DNA from: Methanomassiliicoccus sp. UBA386
GTDB lineage: Archaea > Thermoplasmatota > Thermoplasmata > Methanomassiliicoccales > Methanomassiliicoccaceae
DNA: 12,609 nucleotides
Assembly: GCA_002498285.1 (NCBI GenBank)
Contig: DAGU01000033.1
Coordinates: 4,377-16,985, forward strand
Direction of reading: 5' to 3'
Shown: positions 1-7,500 of the stretch, piece by piece
Layout of the letters: each line of letters starts with the position of its first letter
Position numbering within the stretch: position 1 is the first letter of the stretch
Notes under the pieces: generated by a model
Told to the model about the DNA's origin: nothing
The model's database searches: none
What the model saw: the letters and a program-made list of their open reading frames with translations, nothing else
Position numbers and translations under genes: made by a program

Positions 1-642
1 GGACTGGACCTTAGTGTCAGGGACAGGGAGGTGGTGGCCATCATCGGCCACAACGGCTCTGGCAAGAGCACCCTGCTCAAGCAGCTGAACGGCCTGCTGC
101 GCCCGGCGGAGGGCACCGTGGCGGTGATGGGCAAGAACATCTCAGAATCGACGACCGCCAGCCTGGCGCGCGACATCGGATATCTGGGGCAGAACCCCAA
201 CAACTACCTCTTCGAGGATACGCTGGAGAGGGAGCTGCAGTTCACCCTCCGAAACCTCCAGGTGCCGGAGCCCGAATGGAGCGGCCGCATCGACTGGACG
301 CTGAAGATGCTCGATCTCGAGCGGTACCGATACTCGTTCCCCAGGGACCTCAGCTGCGGCGAGCGGGAGCGCGCGGCCCTGGCGTCCATCTTGGTGGGCC
401 GGCCCCGGATCCTGGTGCTGGACGAGCCGACGCGCGGACTGGACCACTGGAACAAATCGAGGCTCGCATCCATCCTCGGCACATTGCGCGAGCAGGGAAT
501 GACCACGGTGATGGTGACCCACGACTACCGCTTCGTGGCCGAGCACGCCACCCGCGTGCTTTCGCTGAACGACGGCGCCCTGAGGGAGGTGCCGCTGGCC
601 GCGGTGATGGAGATGGTCAAGGTATGCGGAACAGAGGCCTGA
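1..642 (+). CDS. ecfA: ECF transporter ATP-binding protein (5' end outside window)
   Basis: ABC-type ATPase that would power vitamin or metal uptake on the cytoplasmic face of an ECF transporter. The frame is open from base 1, where GLDLSVRDRE reads into the GTG at 31. About 30 N-terminal residues lie outside the window, so that GTG is not the real start. Counting from the GTG as residue 1, the motifs are Walker A GHNGSGKST at 6-14, Q-loop Q54, signature LSCGE at 107-111, Walker B ILVLDEP at 127-133 with E132, D-loop GLD at 136-138 and H-loop H164. The signature has Cys where Gly is usual (LSGGQ/E). The protein ends soon after the H-loop, as ECF ATPases do. The next gene, an ECF S component, starts one base after the stop, which supports ECF rather than another ABC class. 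It could be a single ATPase or the C-terminal half of a fused double ATPase; the window cannot tell. Confidence 0.88.
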   Translation, partial: GLDLSVRDREVVAIIGHNGSGKSTLLKQLNGLLRPAEGTVAVMGKNISESTTASLARDIGYLGQNPNNYLFEDTLERELQFTLRNLQVPEPEWSGRIDWTLKMLDLERYRYSFPRDLSCGERERAALASILVGRPRILVLDEPTRGLDHWNKSRLASILGTLREQGMTTVMVTHDYRFVAEHATRVLSLNDGALREVPLAAVMEMVKVCGTEA

Positions 643-643
643 C

Positions 644-1414
644 ATGCGCGTAAAGCTCAGCACCCTGATGATCGTGGCCACGCTGGCCATGGCCGGCGCG
701 ATGCTGTATCTGGCAATGTTCCAGCAAAAGCTCCTCAGCTCGTACGCGGCCTTTCTATCGTTCATTCTGCTTCTCTTCGTCGTGGGGGTCATCCTCGCCA
801 GGTTCGAGGAGTCGGAGATCAGCTCCAAGGAGGTGGCGCTCATCGGCATACTGGGCGCCATAATCGCGGCGTCCAGGATCCCCTTCGCCGCGCTGCCCAA
901 CATACAGCCGTGCACATTCCTGATCATATGCACCGGCCTGGTCTTCGGCGCCCTCGCCGGGGCCATGGCCGGCGTGACCACCGCGGCGGTGTCCAACTTC
1001 TTCTTCGGACACGGGCCGTGGACGCCATGGATGATGGTGGCCTGGGCCATGGTAGGTATGGTCTCGGCCCTGGTGGGGAAGCGGCTCAGGGAGGAGGTCA
1101 CCGTAACCCACGTGATCTTCCTCGGCGTCATCCTCGGACTGGCGTACAACGTCCTCATGGACTTCAGCAGCTGGCTCACGTTCTACCGGGCCGTTCCGGA
1201 CCTGTTCCTTCCTACCATGGTGGCCGGCATACCGTACGGCATCCTGCACGTCATCGGCAACGTCATCTTCGCCGCCGTGCTCGGCCGGCCGGTGCTCACC
1301 CTCTTCAAGAGGTTCAGGCGCCGGACGCACGTGTCGTACCGCCCGGACGATGACGAGGTCGTCATGTCGGCCTCGGCCGGCACCGCCGCGATGGCTGGAA
1401 ATAGAACCAAATAA
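644..1414 (+). CDS. ECF transporter S component (substrate-binding membrane protein)
   Basis: Integral membrane protein of 256 residues that would bind the vitamin or cofactor imported with the upstream ATPase. About seven hydrophobic stretches are visible, at roughly 7-25, 34-52, 64-84, 92-114, 127-146, 154-176 and 188-215, followed by a basic, polar cytoplasmic tail (RFRRR near 223-227). The segment SNFFFGHGPWTPW at 117-129 resembles a conserved loop of ECF S components in the CbrT-like (cobalamin) group and relatives. This comparison is from memory, and the substrate cannot be assigned from sequence alone. The ATG lies one base after the ATPase stop, with GAGG at 634-637 as a possible ribosome site inside the upstream gene, so translation is probably coupled. 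No EcfT gene is in the window; it may lie upstream or be shared. Confidence 0.8.
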   Translation: MRVKLSTLMIVATLAMAGAMLYLAMFQQKLLSSYAAFLSFILLLFVVGVILARFEESEISSKEVALIGILGAIIAASRIPFAALPNIQPCTFLIICTGLVFGALAGAMAGVTTAAVSNFFFGHGPWTPWMMVAWAMVGMVSALVGKRLREEVTVTHVIFLGVILGLAYNVLMDFSSWLTFYRAVPDLFLPTMVAGIPYGILHVIGNVIFAAVLGRPVLTLFKRFRRRTHVSYRPDDDEVVMSASAGTAAMAGNRTK

Positions 1415-1436
1415 GCTGCCCGGCATGGCGTATGGC

Positions 1437-1441
1437 AGGAG
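1437..1441 (+). promoter_or_regulatory. Ribosome binding site AGGAG that sets the peptidase start
   Basis: AGGAG lies seven bases ahead of the ATG at 1449 and only one base ahead of the ATG at 1443. The spacing favours 1449 as the start. The longer open frame from 1350 would overlap the S-component gene and add 33 residues rich in Arg and Pro that do not look like part of an M3 peptidase. Confidence 0.65.
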
Positions 1442-1448
1442 TATGACC

Positions 1449-3233
1449 ATGTCCATCCCACAATGGAACCTGTCCGAGCTTGTAGCATCGACCGACCCGC
1501 AGCGCCTGAAGGACGAGCTCGAGGCCATGGTGGACGATTCTGGCAAGTTCGCCGACAGATACCGCGGCCGGATCGCCAGCCTCGACGCCGCGGGACTGAG
1601 GGAGATGCTGGAGCGAAAGGACGAGCTGGCGCTACGCTACGAGGGCGTGGAGGAGTACTGCTCGCTGCTGTTCACGGCCGACATGACCGATCCGGTGGCC
1701 AACGAGCTCAACAGCGCCTACATGAGGGCGGGCACCGAGGCCGGAAAGGCCATGGCGACCGTGGGCATTGAGCTGGGGCAGCTCCTGATGGCGCGCCCGG
1801 AGCTCATCAACGATCCGGCATTGGCCGATTACCGCCACTACCTGGAGAGGCGCGCCCGGGCCGCCCCTCACCTGCTGTCGGAGGCCGAGGAGAAGGTCAT
1901 CATGACCAAGGACCAGAACGGGATCCAGGTGATGTCCAGGCTGCAGAGCAAGTGGCTCAGCACCCGTTCCTTCGAGGTGGAGATCGCCGGGGAGAAGAGG
2001 TCCCTGGGCATCGGCGAGGTCTACGCGTACATGCACGATCCCGAGCGGGAGACGAGGCGGGCCGTCTACGAATCGATCGGCTCAACGCTCAAGCGGGACG
2101 AGCTGCTGTGGTCCGACATCCTCCGCACCATCGTGGCCGACCATGCGGCCATGTTCAAGCTGCGCGGTTACGGATCGCCTCTCGAGCCGACGCTGCTGGC
2201 CAACGACGTCAGCGCTGGAGCGGTCGACGCCCTCATGGAGGTCGTCCAAGGCAACGTCGATCTGTGCCAGCGATACTTCGGCCTCAAGGCGCGCCTGCTG
2301 GGCCTGGAACGCCTGGGCAGCTGGGACCTCAGAGCCCCCCTTCCCAGCACTCCCGACCGGCGCTACTCCTGGCAGGAGACTAAGGACCTGGTACTGTCCA
2401 CCTACCGCGACTTCGACGGGCAGCTGGGCGAATGGGCGGGCGACATGTTCGAGAGGGGCCGGATCGACGCGCAGGTGCGCAGGGGCAAGAGGACCGGCGC
2501 CTTCTGCTCCACCTGGACGGCCGGACGTTCGGCCTTCATACTGCAGTCATACAACGGCCGGCTGAACGACGTGAACACCCTGGCCCACGAGATGGGTCAC
2601 GCCGTGCACGCCTACCTGTACACCAGGGCGCAGAACTACAGCAACTGCCACGTCTCGCTGTGCGTGGCGGAGTGCGGCAGCCTCATGGGGGAGCTGCTCC
2701 TGGCCGACCGGCTGAAAGGAGAGGCGTCGTCCAGGGAGGAGCGGCAGGACATCCTGGTGAAGATACTGGACGGGTTCACCCTGTCGGTGTTCCAGGAAGG
2801 CTTCCGCTTCATCTTCGAGGCAAGCCTGTACGAGCAGCAGGAGAACGGCGTGGAGCTGGACGGGAAGAGGATCTCTGAGCTGTGGCGGGCCGCCCAGGAC
2901 CGCGTGTACGGCGATGCCGTGCAGTGGCTGGACGACTCCGAATGGGACTGGGCGCGGTTCCCTCACCATTACTTCGCCGGCACCAGGTTCTACAACTATC
3001 CGTACACCTTCGCCCAGCTGTTCGTCTTCTCCCTGTACCGCATGTACAAGGAGCAGGGCCCCGAGTTCGTGCCGGCGTTCAAGGAGCTGCTCTCGGCCGG
3101 CTCCAGCCGCTCGGCCGCCGAGCTCGCCGCCGGGCTGGGGATGGACATCGAGAGCCCGAGCTTCTGGCGCAAGGGGATGGAGCAGGCCAGGGCCTTCATG
3201 GAGGAACTGGAGTCCACCATGGAGGATCAGTAG
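1449..3233 (+). CDS. pepF: M3 family oligoendopeptidase (PepF-like zinc peptidase)
   Basis: Zinc metallopeptidase of 594 residues, close to the usual 600 for the PepF/M3 family, expected to cut short peptides in the cytoplasm. There is no signal peptide. The zinc site is HEMGH at 380-384 (E381 catalytic, H380 and H384 ligands), with the third ligand E408 in the segment VAECGSLMGE, the spacing expected for M3. The substrate-binding region near the C terminus is recognisable as FPHHYFAGTRFYNYPY at 504-519, matching the His- and Tyr-rich segment of PepF proteins. The N-terminal half is helical and lacks motifs. The start at ATG 1449 follows the AGGAG at 1437-1441. It begins 34 bases after the S-component gene with no clear promoter between, so it is probably co-transcribed. 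The stop is TAG, and its 3' end overlaps the convergent THUMP gene by seven bases. Relatives in M3 (thimet oligopeptidase, Dcp) are longer. Confidence 0.93.
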   Translation: MSIPQWNLSELVASTDPQRLKDELEAMVDDSGKFADRYRGRIASLDAAGLREMLERKDELALRYEGVEEYCSLLFTADMTDPVANELNSAYMRAGTEAGKAMATVGIELGQLLMARPELINDPALADYRHYLERRARAAPHLLSEAEEKVIMTKDQNGIQVMSRLQSKWLSTRSFEVEIAGEKRSLGIGEVYAYMHDPERETRRAVYESIGSTLKRDELLWSDILRTIVADHAAMFKLRGYGSPLEPTLLANDVSAGAVDALMEVVQGNVDLCQRYFGLKARLLGLERLGSWDLRAPLPSTPDRRYSWQETKDLVLSTYRDFDGQLGEWAGDMFERGRIDAQVRRGKRTGAFCSTWTAGRSAFILQSYNGRLNDVNTLAHEMGHAVHAYLYTRAQNYSNCHVSLCVAECGSLMGELLLADRLKGEASSREERQDILVKILDGFTLSVFQEGFRFIFEASLYEQQENGVELDGKRISELWRAAQDRVYGDAVQWLDDSEWDWARFPHHYFAGTRFYNYPYTFAQLFVFSLYRMYKEQGPEFVPAFKELLSAGSSRSAAELAAGLGMDIESPSFWRKGMEQARAFMEELESTMEDQ

Positions 3234-3772
3234 AACTTCGGCGTTCCCACCTGCTGCCTCAGTTGATTGGCGTCGATGATCTGCTCCCTGGTCACCAGGG
3301 ACATGCCGGCCATGCCGCCGAGCACCTCCACGGCGATTATCTTGTCCGGCCTTCTCAGGTCCACCTTTCCCTTGCTGATCGGCTCCGTCAGGGCCAGGAC
3401 GAGCTCCTCGGAGGTCATGTCATGGCGGCGCTTGTGCATGTGCATCATCCACCGCTCGTCCTCTCCGATGCCCTCGGCCAGCTCCTGGGCCGCTTCGGTC
3501 ATCTCGTCCACCGTGGCCTTGACCCACCGGTCCACCGGCATCCAGTGGTAGGTGTGCGTCAGCGTTCCGGGGTCCTCGCGGAACTCCTCGCGTATGTTGG
3601 ACACGATCTGTTTGGCGTCCCCCGATACCTCGATGCAGAACACGCCGCTTATGCAGGAGCTTTCCAGCTCAGCGATGCTTCCGCCCGCCTCCTCGACACG
3701 CCGGCGCACCTCCCTCTCTGCCAGGCCCGCCCGGTTGGGATGGTACGTCACCAACAGGTTGTAGTTCTCCAT
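3227..3772 (-). CDS. THUMP-domain RNA-binding protein (Tan1-like)
   Basis: Protein of 181 residues resembling the stand-alone archaeal THUMP proteins related to eukaryotic Tan1. Tan1 is the adaptor that brings tRNA to the Kre33/NAT10 acetyltransferase for N4-acetylcytidine formation. The N-terminal part (1-60) is an alpha/beta unit beginning MENYNLLVTY. The THUMP-like core lies at about 60-160: W84 with K86, R114/R115-H116 before the helix SEELVLALTEPI, then the segment GKVDLRRPDKIIAVEV at 135-150 and a hydrophobic strand GMSLVTREQ. These match the THUMP pattern of basic residues, a helix, 'KVDL.xPd' and a VEv strand. No catalytic domain is attached, so it should act as a binding partner; the acetyltransferase is not in the window. 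It is the last gene of the minus-strand cluster, 36 bases after the peroxiredoxin, with GGTGG (3777-3781) upstream of its ATG. The role is inferred from the family. Confidence 0.8.
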   Translation of the reverse strand: MENYNLLVTYHPNRAGLAEREVRRRVEEAGGSIAELESSCISGVFCIEVSGDAKQIVSNIREEFREDPGTLTHTYHWMPVDRWVKATVDEMTEAAQELAEGIGEDERWMMHMHKRRHDMTSEELVLALTEPISKGKVDLRRPDKIIAVEVLGGMAGMSLVTREQIIDANQLRQQVGTPKFY

Positions 3773-3808
3773 ATCTGTCCACCGTACGTTACTACGTCGC
3801 CCCCGGGT

Positions 3809-4300
3809 TCATGATGATTTCGCTGACGTCACCACCCTCTCCGCCGAAACATCCTCAAGCGCCCGCAGCGCCTCCGCGGCGTGCTTCCGCGGCCGCATCT
3901 GCGACGAGAACACCATGCGCACGATGCCCTGCCGGTCGATCAGGTACGTGATGCGGTCGGGCATGCCCAATGCGCTCCACGCTCCATACATGTCTCGCAC
4001 ATTGTCATCGACGTCGCTCAGCAAGGTGAACGGCAGCTCCTGCTCCTCGGCGAAGCGGCGATGCGTCTCCACAGTGTCGCCCGACACGCCGATGACATCG
4101 GCGCCGCGCCGCTGGAACTCCTCATACATCTCCCGGAACTCTCGGGCCTCCATGGTGCAGCCGGCCGTGAAGTCCTTGGGATAGAAGTACAGCACCACCG
4201 GCCCCTTCCCGATGCGTTCGGCCAGGTCAATATCGTTGCCCTCCTGGTCCGGGAGGCGGAACGTGGGCGCGCGGTCGCCCACCTCGATCTTAGCGCTCAT
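3809..4300 (-). CDS. bcp: Peroxiredoxin of the BCP/PrxQ type, apparently one-Cys
   Basis: Thiol peroxidase of 163 residues that reduces hydrogen peroxide or organic peroxides in the cytoplasm. It has a thioredoxin-like fold, starting with the typical GDRAPTFRLPDQEG at 8-21. The active-site motif P41-x3-T45-x2-C48 (PKDFTAGC) contains the peroxidatic C48, and R116 in the segment MPDRITYLIDRQG is the expected conserved arginine. C48 is the only cysteine. The resolving Cys five residues later, found in E. coli Bcp, is Arg53 here, so an outside thiol would be needed to recycle the enzyme. The ATG at 4300 has no strong ribosome site and lies 37 bases after the DUF1294 gene on the same strand. This placement suggests co-transcription with the nuclease-helicase and a link with oxidative stress, which is inference. 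Confidence 0.93.
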   Translation of the reverse strand: MSAKIEVGDRAPTFRLPDQEGNDIDLAERIGKGPVVLYFYPKDFTAGCTMEAREFREMYEEFQRRGADVIGVSGDTVETHRRFAEEQELPFTLLSDVDDNVRDMYGAWSALGMPDRITYLIDRQGIVRMVFSSQMRPRKHAAEALRALEDVSAERVVTSAKSS

Positions 4301-4337
4301 GCGTCAGGTTTGGCAGCGGGAGGTACATCAATCTGTT

Positions 4338-4595
4338 CTACAGGAACAGCGAGACGATGATGACGAGGTGCAGCGCCATGAACACCGGCACCGCCAGGAA
4401 CTTGGTCTTGCGAGTCTTGTGGCGGAACAGCCGCATGCCCGCCAGCGCTCCGAAGGGGCCCGCCAGCGCGGCGGCCAGCAGCGTGCGCTCCCTCGTTCTC
4501 CTCCTCCTTCGCTTGGAGCGGAACTTATCGATGCCGTACATCACCAACACGGCGACGTTGACGGCCGCATACGCTGCCCAGAGGTACGCGCTCAT
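4338..4595 (-). CDS. DUF1294 family small membrane protein
   Basis: Protein of 85 residues with hydrophobic segments at about 3-20, 37-52 and 65-84, separated by very basic stretches (DKFRSKRRRRRTRER at 19-33 and RHKTRKTKF at 55-63). The DK near residue 20, the GPFGALAGM turn and the RHKTRKTKF motif are the family pattern of DUF1294, whose function is unknown. The chosen start is the ATG at 4595-4593, which overlaps the helicase stop TGA (4594-4592) as ATGA. The purine-rich run GGGGGGAGGA ahead of it, inside the helicase gene, can act as ribosome site. A longer frame from 4703 adds 36 Arg/Gly/Pro-rich residues read out of frame within the helicase and is unlikely. The stop is TAG. The overlap indicates coupled translation with the helicase, but does not show a shared function. 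Confidence 0.85.
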   Translation of the reverse strand: MSAYLWAAYAAVNVAVLVMYGIDKFRSKRRRRRTRERTLLAAALAGPFGALAGMRLFRHKTRKTKFLAVPVFMALHLVIIVSLFL

Positions 4596-7500
4596 TCCTC
4601 CCCCCCGTCCCAGAAGCGGCTCGGGACCCGCACCTCGACCTCGTGCGCGTAACCGTCCAGATGAAGCATGGTGCGGTCGCACACCGCGCGGAGATGCTTC
4701 CACAGCATGGACGACGCGTAGTCGTCAAAGTCGGCCGGCATGCTGTCGAGGAGGTTCCTGGAGCATACCACGATGAGCCGCGCCTGCGCCCGGGAGAATA
4801 TCACGTTCGTTCTGTTAAGATCGAGGATGAACTCGGCGTTGCCGCTGATGGCCGAGGCATCGCTCTGCGTGCCCGACACGATGATCGTATCGCACTCTCC
4901 TCCCTGCAGCCGCTCGACGGTGTCGATCAGTCTGATGTGGTATTTCAGGTCGCTCAGCTCCCCCTTGAGCAGGCCCCGCTGGGCGCGGTGCGGGGTGATG
5001 ATGGAGATCGTCCCCGGCTCCACGTCGGCCTCGCCGACGCCGCGCGCCAGGATGATGTCCCGGATCAGGCCCACCTCGAAGGGATTGCTCTTGCGTGAGG
5101 AGGACTCGCCGTGCACTGCCAGGTACACGCCCGGCGAGCTCCATACGTCCGCCAGGGACGCCAGCTCCCCGCTCTTCCGCACCGACCCCTTCTTGGACAC
5201 AAGCTCCACGCCCTCCCGGCGATACACCGACGATATGAGGTGGGTGAGCTCGGGCGTCAGGCGGTAGGTGATGGTCAGCGCTGACTGGCGTATCGCGCCC
5301 TCAGAGCAAGCCTCGCCAAGGCGCCTCATGGCCTTGTACGCCGAGTCATGGGGATACATCCTCACCACCTGCTCCCTGGTCTCGCGCTCCCAGTCATGGG
5401 CGGTGATGGGCGACAGCTGCATGTGGTCGCCGGCCAGCATGATCTCCCCGTCCTCGGCCACCAGTGTGGATAACGCCAGGAAGTCGGGAAAGATCATCAT
5501 GGAGGCCTCGTCCACTACCAGGCCGTCGGCGCGGGCGGTCTCCCGGGGCCAGCGGTACCGGTCGAAGTTGTCGCCCAGCTTGAGGAGGTCGTTGACGGTG
5601 CCGCAGACCACCACGTCGCCATCCCCCAGGCGCTCCTTGATGAGCGAGACGTCACCGCAGGAGATCTCGTCCTGCTCCATCGGCTCCCTCCTTATGTTCA
5701 GCACCGCCACCGGGTTGTTGTCGATGCCCGCCGCGTCGGCGGCCTTCCTGAACTCGGGCACCGCCTCGCGCAGCCGCCCGCACAGCTCGTCCACCGCCGT
5801 ATGCGTCGTGGCCGACAATAGGAACAGCTTGTGGCCCGGCCTGGCCGCCAGACGTAGCATGACGGCCGCCGAGGCGGTGTTGGTCTTGCCCGTGCCCGGC
5901 GGCCCGAGCATCAGCTGCACGGTCGAGCCCAATCCCTCCAGGCACGCCTGGACCTGGACCTCGTCCAGGGGATGTCGCCGCAGGCGCAGGTCCTCCAGCA
6001 CCCGGCGGTACGCTTCCACCTGCTCCCGGGCCGGCGGCTCTCGCACCGGCACGGCAGGATCGACGGGATCGAACCACCCGATCGAGGGAGCTTGCCGGTT
6101 CGCATCCAGCCATCGGTCCACCCGGTGGCGGACGTACGCCGACTTGGGCTCCCCGGCCAGCGCGAAGGGCATGAGGCCGTCCTTGGGGGCCATGGAGCTG
6201 AGGATGTAGTCGGAGCCCCGGTCCTTGTCGCTGTAGGGTATGACCTCCCCCTGGAAGATACCTGTGGCGATATCGAGCTCGGTGATCTTCGCCGTGACGC
6301 CCTCGTACAGGGCCTGGTACCCCGTGGGCCCGCGCTCGATGCTCCCCCCGTAGGGGATGAGGCGCATCATGCCGGCGTCCAGGCCGCACATGGAGAGGAA
6401 CGAGGGAACGCTGATGCCGAACCGCTCCAGGTCGATCTCCGCCTCAAGCTTGGTCTTACCTTCCTCCTTGCGGAAACGGACGTTCCGGAGGGGGATGCAC
6501 GTTCCCTCGGCCACCCTGGCCGCCGGCGAGCGGGCCAGGTCCGCCAGCCACTCGCCCTTGTCCCGGTGGTGGTCCAGGCGCAGGAAGTCCTGGCATGCCC
6601 TCACCAGGTCGTAGCGGTCGGCGAAGTAGCTCTCCATGCTCTCCAGCTCATACACTGGCACCATGGGCTTCTCCAGCCGGCTGTTCTTGGCCTCGAAGCG
6701 CTCCTCCAGCCACCTCAGCGCCTCGCACTTGGCCATGAGGAACGCCCGGATCAGGCTGGGAGTGCCGCCGCGCCGGTAGTCGACCAGGGCCCGGCGGAGC
6801 ATCTTGTCCTTCCACTCGCCCCTGTCCGGAAGGGTGCCCCACATGGCATGCCAATACGGCACCGGTATGCCGGAGCGGAACCTGGCGTGCACCTCCATGT
6901 AGCGGCGCTGGGCGTCCGGGGTGTTCCTGCCCTTGGGCGCCCATTCCCCGTCCTCCGTGAGGTAGAGCGCCGCTCGGTTGTCGAACAGGTCCCGCTTGAA
7001 CGCATAGGCGAGGTTGACCGGCTCGCCGTCGACCTCGCGGTACCAGTGGAAGGACCTTCCGTACCACCGGACGCTCGCCGCCAGGGGGAGGCTGAAGGAG
7101 GTGTACCCCAGGGCCTTGCTCCTGGAGATCTCGTCGCTGATGGACGTGAATATCAGCTGCTCCAGGTCGCCGCGGCATTTCTCCCGGCAGCCCAGCAGCT
7201 CGGTGAGGCTGCGCAGGAGCGGCCCGCCCGCCCGGGAGCAGGACTCGATGAGATAGGTCATCTCCTTCGATGACCATAGGTAGAAGTGCACCGGGCGGAA
7301 CTCGTCCTTGCCGGCGATGGCCGCTATCGCCCTTCCCAGGCCGTCGAAGAAGGAGGCAACCATCTCTCCCTCGGCCAGATCATCGTCCTCGACGGCCCCG
7401 CTCCAGCCATGCTCATTGATCCTGAGGACGTAGACGCCCTGCATGGGCTCTGCCGCCTCCTCGCTCTCCTCCATGGGCCTCGGGTAGGGCTCCTCGCCGT

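Noticed and set aside
1350..1448. Longer N terminus for the M3 peptidase
   Set aside because: The extra 33 residues are Arg/Pro-rich, overlap the S-component gene out of frame, and have no ribosome site as good as AGGAG before ATG 1449.
4596..4703. Longer N terminus for the DUF1294 protein
   Set aside because: It is read out of frame inside the helicase gene, is composed of Arg, Gly and Pro, and the DUF1294 family usually starts with the hydrophobic segment at MSAYLWAAY.
5268..7273. Long plus-strand open frames opposite the helicase gene
   Set aside because: They are mirror frames caused by high GC at third codon positions. Their Ser/Arg/Pro or Gly/His/Arg composition lacks domains, while the minus strand codes a complete helicase.
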